Positions 10,176 through 20,100 of a stretch of DNA of 64,000 bases are shown here, in pieces (within the stretch, counting starts at the first letter, position 1; every line of letters starts with the position of its first letter). Both the position numbers and the translations under genes were made by a program. This DNA is from Paralithodes platypus (taxonomy: Eukaryota > Arthropoda > Malacostraca > Decapoda > Lithodidae). Below the pieces are notes generated by a model. The model did no database searches. It saw only the letters and a list, made by a program, of their open reading frames with translations, and had not been told where the DNA came from. The stretch lies in contig JAVRFV010002311.1 in the NCBI GenBank assembly GCA_032716605.1, forward strand, positions 3,325,572 through 3,389,571. Direction: 5' to 3'.

Positions 10176-11280
10176 ACCCCTGTTTCAAACCAACATTCAG
10201 GTCAAAGAACTCGCTCTGCTCACTCTCCACACGTACTGCCGCCTTTGCACCCTCATACATGCTCTTCACTGCTTTCAGCAACTTGCCCTCTACTCCGTAT
10301 ATTCTAAGTACTTTCCACAAACCTTCTCTATCCACTCTGTCATAGGCCTTCTCCAAGTCCATAAAGGCAACATACACCTTTTGTTTCTTCTCCATATACT
10401 TCTCCACAACACAATTCAGGGTAAAAATCTGATCTACACATCCTCTTCCCTTCCTAAAACCTCCCTGCTCGTCGCCTATCCATTTCTCCGTTCTCACTCT
10501 CACTCTCTCAATCACTACCCTACTGTATACCTTCCCTACTACGCTTAGAAGACATATTCCTCGGTGGTTACCACACACTCCTCTTTCCCCTTTGCCCTTA
10601 TATAGGGGGACTATTATGCCAGTCTTCCAGTCATCGGGTGCACTCCCCTTCTCCCATGCTAGTTTGCACATTTTCCATACCCATTCTATCACTATCTCAC
10701 CACCATACCTCAACATTTCCCCACACACTCCATCTGTTCCTGGTGCTTTCCCCAACTTCACTCTTTTCATGGCTTCCCACACTTCTGACCTCCTGATCCC
10801 CACCTCCTCCTCCACTACTTCTCTTCTTCTCCCTCCCATACCATATCCAGCTATGTTTGCTGGCTCTTCATTCCTTTCATTTAGCAACTCACTGAAGTAC
10901 TCCCTCCATCTTTCGACTCTCTCTTGCTTCTCGGCTAGCATTATCCCATTCTTATCTTTCACACCCTTACTGTTTCCCTTGCTACCTTCCCTAACTTTCT
11001 TGACTTCTTTCCAGAACAGTTTCTTACTCTCCCTCCATTTTACACTCAGATTCCTTCCAAATTCCTCATCTACTCTTCTCTTACTTTCCTTCACTACTCT
11101 CTTCACCACCCTCTTACTCTCCACGTACCTCGCTCGTTTCTGTCTCTCGGAATCTTCATTCCCTCTACTACCCAACCACTCTCTATATGCTTTCTTCTTT
11201 TCTTCCACAGCTATTCTTACCTCTTCTGTCCACCATGCTGTACCTTTCACTCCCCTCCCTCTTCTCCTCACTCCACACAC
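10072..11280 (-). pseudogene. LINE A RT, N-terminal part
   Basis: About 400 residues, rich in R, K, E and V. Motifs: GKAPGTDGV, GIIVPLYKGKG, QGGFRKGRG and motif A AFMDLEKAYDRV (about 10330-10370). The frame fails just after GLKQGC, where a small indel puts the expected MSPWLF into the next frame. No endonuclease is present upstream, so the copy is 5'-truncated. Confidence 0.8.
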
Positions 11281-11410
11281 CTCCTCACATTTAATGCCAG
11301 ATTAACATTTGACTATTTATTTTGTTTGCGGAATATAATTGTCTAGTATCTAGATTAAAATATAACTGTTACTACTGTGTACATCTAATGAATGAATTGC
11401 GTGTGTACAG

Positions 11411-11535
11411 GTACCAAGCACTGTATGAGCTGCTAACACTATATGGTGCCTTGTTTACCCCCGGTCGGTGCCACCTGCTACAAGACACCTTCAAACAGGT
11501 TCTAGCAGTCCACACTACCACAAGTACAGCTACAG
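11411..11535 (+). CDS. Candidate exon 1 of the host gene
   Basis: Open segment beginning after TGTACAG and ending at ACAG/GTAAGG; encodes YQALYELLTLYGALF and more. The leucine pattern matches the downstream exons. Phase at the 3' end does not fit the next candidate. Confidence 0.45.
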
Positions 11536-14500
11536 GTAAGGTCAGTCCACACTACCACCAGTACATAGATGTTTTACAATGTCATATTATAAGAGCAGAC
11601 AAGGATAAATAGCGTAATGCATAGTGCGCGGAATTTCGATGTGAGTATCCTAGATTCGAGTCCTTGGAGTGCCACATGTATTTGTTGATTTCATTAATTG
11701 AGTTTAGTTGTGAAGTTGGTTGGTGTTAAAAACATAATAATAGGATTCATCTACAATTTAAGTAGTTAATAGTCCTGTTTATTGGTAGTGATAAGGTAGC
11801 ACTTAAATGAACTGATTGTGTTTGTAGGTGCCTGAGAGCCTTGGCAGTACAATGCAAGAAGGTTGTCTCTGAGGATGATACAAACACAGAGACCACCAGA
11901 GCCAGTGGATGCCAGTTTGGGACAGAGCACTCAGGTAAGATGTGGTGGCTCTAATTCATGGTGGGAGGGACTCTAGGAAAGTTATAAGATGATGAAGGGG
12001 ATTTGATAATAGGCCTTCTGCAGATTTCAATATTCTGAAGCTGGTATCACACATGCAACATTTTCAGACAATTTCTGATAACAAAGTTTTAGGTGCCTGT
12101 GGGTGATTCATTTGTGGCCACCCCTTCAGGGATCTAGGCATCTGGCAATAGATAGATAGATATGTTAGGGAGAATATTTGGGGATTTTTCCATTTATATT
12201 GGACACTAGTGTAGAGGTATACTCTATTATTTTAAGTTGCTGAATTATAATAAAACTTGTACAGTATTCTGAAACTGGGGCAGGGACAGTATAGATGAGA
12301 GGACGGTCTGTACTAGTGGCAACATTAGTATACGACGTGTTCCCCATGTACTGTCCCTTCCTTTACTTGTACTCGTTGACGAACCAGGACCGGCCACGGA
12401 CTATGTGTCAGAATATTCTTTGTACCCTCGCACCCGGCAAAATTATAAAAACTTAAAAATGAAAAATAATAATGAAAATAACCGGCGTCTTTTCGTTGAT
12501 AACTGTAAATGTAAACTCTGTGTGAATGAATTTGATTTTGAACATCAAACATTTTTTAAAAGTTACATTACCAATACAAAATTTTTGTTTCTAAATTCTT
12601 CTGTTAATGTAACATCTCCATGTAAAGTAAAGAATGTTATCTATTTAATAACCTGTGAGAAATGTGGTATACAATATGTTGGAAAGACGGAGCAATGTTT
12701 AAGAGAAAGAGCCTACGGGCATAGATCAGGAATTAAGAACGGCATAGACTCCAAGATTCTTCTATATAAGCATTTTAACACAGATTGTACTAAATTTGAT
12801 TGTAAATACAAAATTATAGAAATTGTTCAAAGTAATCAAAATGTTTTAGATAGAGAAAATTATTGGATTGGAAAATTAATGACCATCTATCCATTTGGAC
12901 TTAACAATCAAATACAAAATGTAGGCAACATTTTGTATAAAGATTTATTAAAAAACGATTTTAATAACCCATATTTTAACTTCCCTGTTTTAAACAGAAG
13001 ACCTGGTAGACACGGTAATAGAAGACTAAATACATTTAATAAAAAGAAAAACAGGTCTGATATTAAAATTATTGTTAATAATTTATATTCATTATATCAA
13101 AATTTCGGAATTAAAAAATTAAAAGATTCATTGAAAGGCCTACAAAAGAAAAGTTTTGCTCCTTTTATAGAAAATATTCTAAATAATAAACATAATTTCA
13201 CAAATAAATTTAAGAATATAGTCTTTGCTTTTATGGGATATATTAGAGCTAATCCTAAGAAATCCAAAGATAACCGTATTAAAGATAAAGTCATGTCCAC
13301 TTTAAATTATTCCTCTAAAATTTTAGACAAAATTAATGTTAACAGTCTTATTAATTCAAAGAAAGTTAAGTCCATGTTACCAGATGGTTGTAAAGATTTC
13401 AAACCATTAATAGTGTATTCATATGAACGACCTGTTGGGTCTATTATTTGTAATTATAATAAAGTTTTAGGAAATCTTTCAGATAATGATATTTTCAATA
13501 ATAATAAATGCGTGTGTGAAAGAGTCATGGATATGCCAGCGAGCAGACGTGATGCACTAGCAAAGTTCATTTATAGTCCGATATGTCACATATTAACAGG
13601 TGATGTAGAACTAGTTAAACATTTTGAAAACGACAAATTAGCGGAGCTATGTCGTAAAGGGTTTAAATTTAGAATAGGGAGTAATAAAGTAACATGGGAC
13701 ATAATTTTAAAAGATATTGTTTTTTCAGTCAATAAATTAAAAGATAAATTGTTAAAAATTGCGTGCTGCAATGCAAGAGAACTAGAAGCATGGTCTAAAT
13801 TATTAATTAAGTTAATTAGAAATAAAATTTTCTCGCTTAAAAATGAATTTAATCTTTCAGATTTTATAGACTATAATTATAATAAGCTTAAAGCTGATTT
13901 AATAAATTTACATAAACATTTTGTAATCACTACAGTAGATAAAGCCAGCAATAATTATAGCTTCACATGTAAGAAATTTTATCTTGAAAATATGAAAAAA
14001 GAATTAGGTATTAATTAAGGGTAACATATTACGTAAAAATATTTGCGGTAATTCTGTTTATGAAATTCAAAATAATCTGAATATTGATAACTTAATCGAT
14101 GAACATACCAAGAAAAATATAATATTTGATATTAAACTTTCTGATAAGAACAAGTGCATTGCAAAATTATACATGTTACCTAAATTTCATAAAAGACCTT
14201 ATAAATATCGCTTTATTGCCGGAGCAAAATTTGCTACCACTAAAACTCTATCAGAACAAGTCGTAAATTGCTTAAAATACATTAAAAGTACTCATAAAAG
14301 ATATTGTAATACCATCATGAAAAGAACTGGCATTAACTATTATTGGAGTGTTGACAATTCGTTAGAAGTTATTGATAAAATAAATACCATGCCGAAAGTT
14401 ACCTCGGTACATAGCTTCGACTTTTCAACTTTGTATACCAATTTGCCTTTAGATTTAGTATATTCAGAGCTTTGCTTTATTATAGATTTGCACTTTGACA

Positions 14501-17162
14501 GGTTCGTTAGGAATGGTAATTTTTTCATAAATGTTTATACATATTTTAATAATGCATCACTTAGCTCTACTCCCACTAGTTCTGTATATTTTGATAGAAC
14601 TAAACTTAAAGATGCCCTTAAATTCCTCCTTTTCAATACTTATGTTAGATTCGGGCCGTACATTTTCAAACAAATATTAGGAATTCCTATGGGTGGAAAT
14701 GCTAGCCCTTTAATTGCAGACTTATTCTTGCTTGCTTTAGAATTTAAATATATAAAAGACTTAGTTGACAGTAGCAAGAAAAATAAAATTCCAGAAAAAT
14801 TAGCACTTGCTAAACTGTTAAGTAATAATAGTAGATATATTGATGATATTCTTGTTTGCAATTTGTTAAATTTTAATCAAGTTGCTAAACTTATTTACCC
14901 TAATTCTATTCCCCTCACACAATGTAACGTAAATTATAAAATTGAAAATTTTCTTGATATAAATATAGAGATTGTTAATGAACAGTGCATACTTAAAGTA
15001 TATCACAAAGTTGATGATTTTAATTTTAACGTAATAAACTTTCCTTTCCCTAGTAGTAATATCGATAGTAAAATAACTTATAATTGTTTTTATTCCCAAT
15101 TAATAAGATTTTGTAAAATCTGCACTAAAGTAGATGACTTTTGGGCTAGAGCTAGGTTACTATACAGACTCTTAGTGGACAGAGGTTTTGAGGCAAGTAA
15201 ATTGTTCCATAAATTTAATCTTTTTAGGGTCAATTATTGTGACTGTATTCTAAAATTTGACATCAATAATTTTAATCAAGCATTTTTAACTTGAAGTTTC
15301 TTGTATAACCTCTGCTTACTTTTTGTCTGTATTTATTGTTTATCTTTTTCTTTTTCCATTATTATTATTAATATTAATATTGATGATTTTTTAAATTTAT
15401 TGTTCTTGTTAAAAGAGTACTCTTTGTTTAAATCTGTTGTTACTTCATATTTTGTAATTATTTGTCTTTATATTATATGTATTCATTGTCGATAGTATCA
15501 ATTGCTTACTTTTGCGATTTCCTTAGTTTATTTGTGCTATAAATGTAGGTTATTTGTAGGGTAGTTATTGATAGGGGTCACTTGAGGCATGCTATGCTTA
15601 CAGGTACCTACCCGATAGCACTATCGTTAGTGAATGCTGTACTGTATTTTATATATTATTTTGTAATAGTATAGATATCTTATCAATATTTGTATTTTAC
15701 TATTGTTAATGTCTTGTCATGTTGCAAATTTGATTTTAAATAATATTTTGACATTTAACATTTAGTTTCTTTATTCATGCAGAGTTTAGTAAAATTTGCC
15801 AGAACGTCCCGGACTTCCCAAACTTGACTACTTCCTTTAACGTGACGATAGTGCGTTGTTATATGTGCGATTAGTTTGCTTGGGAAACAGATTAACTTGT
15901 TCATGTAGTAATGTACACCCTATGTGGTGGATTGTGTTCTTTTATTTAATAATTTTCATTTTAGTAAACGTTGTTTCCACATAGCGATTTTGATAATTTA
16001 ATTTGACTTTATATTGTCCTTGTCCCAATTTTGGTTTGTTTAGTTTGCAAGTTTTACATTTTAACTACTGTACCGTACCACACTTGCTGAAAATTCCTGC
16101 TGTAAAATTGCTTGTCTAACCCTGGCTCTATGTGGTTATATTATGCAGCCTGGTGGGATGGAAGCAGTGCAGTGAGGAGGGAGTGGATTTACTGAGAATG
16201 TTGATGGAAATGGACTTGATTCTCCCCACTCACTCCATATACAAGTTATTCTATCAGGTGAGACTCAGTGCTGGTACTCTTCTCTCTCTCTTCATTTTTC
16301 TACTTGTAGAATAAAATTTACTCCAATACATTTATGTGTTGTATATAACCATTTCGCTTGGGAGGGTGCCCAACCCCGAAAGGAGTTGAAATAGGGGAGC
16401 TATCACCCCGCCAAAGGCGGCTTTCTAGAGCCTTTCCTAGCTGATGCTGAGAGGATTAGGTTCTAGTCATGTGGTGATGGGCTGGTCTATCAGAGTGAGA
16501 GATGAGCGATCTCTGCCATACCCATAGCTTACTCTGACTGTTCCTTTTACTTATATAATTTCTAGATCTCAAGTGATGGCATCTCTTCCTTGGATTGACC
16601 TCCCTACTGCCAACCTAGAGGTTGGTAGATTGGGAGCCAAAGTGGCACATTTTTCCATTGCCCCTCAACTTTCCCTTCATCATTGCTGAGGGGCACAGGG
16701 CCTTGGGTGGGGCGTTGGTTTCCCGGGCATTTCCACACCCTCCTCAGCCCACTGCCTTTGGAGTGGCTTCGGTCACCTGGGCTTTATTAGTGGTAAGCAG
16801 GGAGGGTATTGTGGAGACGCTCGGTTATGGCCTTGACCATGCTCGGGACCTTGGGGCTGCTCGGCCAGACAGCTTAGGGAACAACAACAACAACAACAAC
16901 AACCATTTCGCTTGTGACGTTATTTACATAGTAAGCTAATATCTTCTTTCAAGGAAGTATTTCAATACATTCATTATTTGACTTGGGTTTGGATAAGTTA
17001 GAATGTTTTTGTTAGGGTAAATTAGATAATAATAGCTTAGGTGAGATTGTATTAGGATACTTTGGGGTAGAATTGACCTCATATCAGGCAGTGGACCATT
17101 TGATGTATGTACAGCATGTGCATATTGTATTTACTCAGGCCCATTCCCCACTTTTCCCTTTT

Positions 17163-17194
<32 letters not shown>

Positions 17195-20100
17195 TCTCTT
17201 CTGGGGGTTGCCGACTCATAATAGAGCCCGAATAGGGACAACACAACAGAAAACAATGAACACATAACAACAAAATACATATTCACACACATCTAGGTCA
17301 CCCAGGAGAAGACCCAGAGACCAGGGTCACCAATATCCCTCCAGCACTCCCCCGGCCCCCGACCACCCGGAGAGGTCTGCCTGCTGAGATCAGAACCTCT
17401 CCAGGTGGTCAGGGGCCGGGGAAGTGCTGGAAGGACCTTGGTGACCCTGGTCTCTGGGTCTTCTCCTGGATGACCTAGATGTGTGTGAATTTGTATTTTG
17501 TTTTTGTGTGTTCATTGTTTTCTGTTATGTTGTCCCTATTCGGGCTCTGTCTTCAGTCCCCCCCCCCCCCCCCCAAAAAAAAAGGAAAAGTGGGGATTGG
17601 GCCTGAGTATATACTGTACACACATACATACATAGTACTGTAGTACATTTTGTTTATACTTTTCATGCCTAATGTAGTGTAATGTTGTGTGTTCCTTTCA
17701 GTATCGTGTTGACATGACCGCTGCAGCTCTGTCCACACTGATAACACTACTCACGGTCCTGCCTCTTCCTAAGTACTTCAAGGTATTGCTGCTATTATTA
17801 TTGTATAGGTTGGGTAGAAAACGGTAAATAATTGTCTCTCTACCTTCCACAGTTATGTTCCCCCCAAAAAACATTCTCTCTCTCTCAATAACGTGGTGCG
17901 ATGCATAAGGTGTTGATTTTCGGTGTGAGCATCCTGGGTTCGAATCCACGGACTGCCACATGTGTTTGTAAATTTCATTAATGGATTTTAGGAGTATAGT
18001 TGGTTGTTGGAAGGAACATAATAGATAGATAATATTTGTTATATTTTGCATTCGTTTATCAAAATAGCAATATTTCACTTTTTTTTTTTTTTTTTTTTTT
18101 CTTCACTTATTGATACTTGACATTTCTCATACTAAAAACAAATCTATTTATTTATGCAAACTATATTATCTATTATTAAACACATAATAATTGATGATGG
18201 TTTTCCACAGAATGACACTGCGTTGATATCCAGAGATCAGAAAGTGGAGTCTGGAACAGCTCTCTTACACTCACTCCTACCCATTCAGACTATAGGTAAG
18301 ATAACTATTATAATGTAAAACTTGCAAAATATGTTAGGAATACTTCTATCTATCTATCTATCTATTGCCTGACGCCGTGATCCCCGAAGGGGTGGCCACG
18401 AACGAACCGCCCCCATGCACCTCTGTCCCCAGTCAGTCGACGCCCCTCCCCCCAACCAGCACCGCCTTCGTTCATGTAGTTCCTCACTCCATCCTTCCAC
18501 CTCATATTCGGTCTACCTCTCCCCCTCTGTCCCTCCACCTCGCTCTCGTACACCCTCTTAGTCATTCTCTCGCTTTCCATACGTTCCATATGGCCGAACC
18601 ATCTCAAGTTGTTCCTTTTCACACTTTCCAGCACATCTACCTCCACACCACACCTCCTTCTTACTTCCTCATTAGTCTGTCTATCCCTCCATGTAACTCC
18701 GCACGCACTCCTTAAGTAATTCATTTCCACTGCTCTCACTCTTGGTCTGAGTCTCTCAACCAACGTCCATGCTTCGCTTCCGTAAGTCAGTGTCGGGATT
18801 ACCACACTGTCATGCAAGGACTTCTTCACTTCCATACTGACCACCCTATTTCTTGTTACTGCTTTTAGCGTTCCTACAACCCTCTTCCCCTGTTGTACCC
18901 TCTCCCGCACCTCTTCATCCATAGTCCCATCTTTACTCAACACACTGCCCAGATACTTAAAAGAGTTGACGATCTCCATAGCCTGACCGTTCAGCTTCAC
19001 CTCACACTCTGTGACTTCACCCCTTTCGAAGACCATAACCTTGCTCTTCCCCGTATTTACCTTCAAATTCCGTTTTTCGCACACAACTAACAATTGTTTA
19101 TACTTTATTTTGGTATTTGTTTAAGTTATTCCTTGTACTGTACATTATTGTTAGTAAGTGTATATAATATAAAGTATTATCTTTGTACTGTACATTATTG
19201 TTAGTAAGTGTATATAATATAAAGTATTATCTTTTTTATATTCAGTAATTAATTGTCAAGTTTTGATATGATTGTTTCTTGTAAGAGATCTCAAATTAAT
19301 TATTTAGTACAAAATCCGTTTTTTGTATAAAACTTGTGAGGGGTCCGTTTGTAATTGTAATATTTTCATTGTTGTTCATATGATGATGATAACCGAAGTT
19401 TTCATGAATCATGATAATTGTTTTTGAAAAATATGATTATTTTTTAATGATAGTACAGTACTTTATATATACTTTATTATAAATACTTTATATACTTTAT
19501 TATATACTTTATCTTTATTATAAACTTGTGATAACTAAATATGATGTAATTTGTGTTGATAAGTGTTTATTTCATTTTAGGAGGTGTAGTGAGTGCTGTC
19601 CCTGAGTAGCCCCGCACTGTTAGCTTATCTGTTATTAGCACTCTATCTACACAACCCTGCCACTGCCAAGGTATAGTACACCACCATACATATTGGGATG
19701 TGTATGAGAGCGAGATGGAAGGACAGGGAGGGAGAGGTAAACAGAAAGAGAGGTGAAAGGATAGAGTGAGGAAATATATGGATGAAGGCGGTGCTGGTTG
19801 GGAGGAGGAGGGGCGTCGACTGACTGGGGACGGAGGTGCATGGGGGCGGTTCGTTCGTGGCATCCCCTTCGGGGATCACGGCATCAGGCAATAGATAAGA
19901 TCTTTACCCCATTCATTGTTCTTGCCTTTCTTGTATAAACATTACACTATTCATAGTGCAGTTGGGTCTGAGTACCAGACCAATACTGACAATAAAACTG
20001 TAGGGAAAAAGGGCTCATATAATCGTTAGTGAGTGTTGTATATTTTGTATATATTTTGTGTACTATTATTGATATCTTGTAAAATTGCAAATTACCTTAT

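Larger units (their letters stand above)
9237..11283 (-). mobile_element. Non-LTR retrotransposon, family 'LINE A', 5'-truncated copy 1
   Basis: Minus-strand copy with RT coding and a 3' end that runs into (TAGA)n, seen here as (TATC)n at 9245-9263. The 3' end (CGGGGATCACGGCGTCAGGC on the element strand) recurs at 12.1, 18.4, 19.9 and 32.8 kb, defining a family. The endonuclease half is absent. Coding is split over three frames. The clade is uncertain; it resembles RTE- or CR1-type invertebrate elements. Confidence 0.85.
12166..16070 (+). mobile_element. Naiad-type Penelope-like element (N-terminal GIY-YIG)
   Basis: A GIY-YIG endonuclease lies upstream of, not downstream of, a Penelope/telomerase-type RT, joined through a CxC motif. 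That permuted order defines the Naiad/Chlamys clade of Penelope-like elements. The element is AT-rich, unlike neighbouring LINEs. One frameshift separates the two reading frames. The 3' noncoding region (15295-16070) has fragments elsewhere: 20020-20340, 21210-21265 and 34946-35195 (minus). It sits in the intron between host exon candidates at 11934 and 16149. The left end is taken where (TAGA)n stops; the right end is where similarity to the 34.9-kb fragment stops (TTGCAAGTTTTACATTTT). Confidence 0.88.

Noticed and set aside
10592..11305. Plus-strand Ser/Phe/Thr-rich protein opposite LINE A
   Set aside because: Mirror of the LINE A RT coding; composition is that of an antisense shadow.
11612..11765. 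Functional tRNA gene
   Set aside because: B box is good but the A box and acceptor stem are poor, and related copies recur; a SINE is more likely.
12200..12400. Hammerhead ribozyme upstream of the Naiad
   Set aside because: No CTGANGA...GAAA core found; only a simple 8-bp hairpin.
12405..12407. Start of the Naiad protein at 12405
   Set aside because: The codon is GTG; the first ATG in this frame is 12459, and the frame is open back to 12273 without ATG.
12166..15294. Selenocysteine-encoding Naiad
   Set aside because: Some Naiads use in-frame UGA, but here the frame ends in TAA and the conserved cysteines are ordinary Cys codons.
17073..17273. Small proteins over the poly-T/poly-A run
   Set aside because: They run through homopolymers of foldback MITE F and have no independent support.
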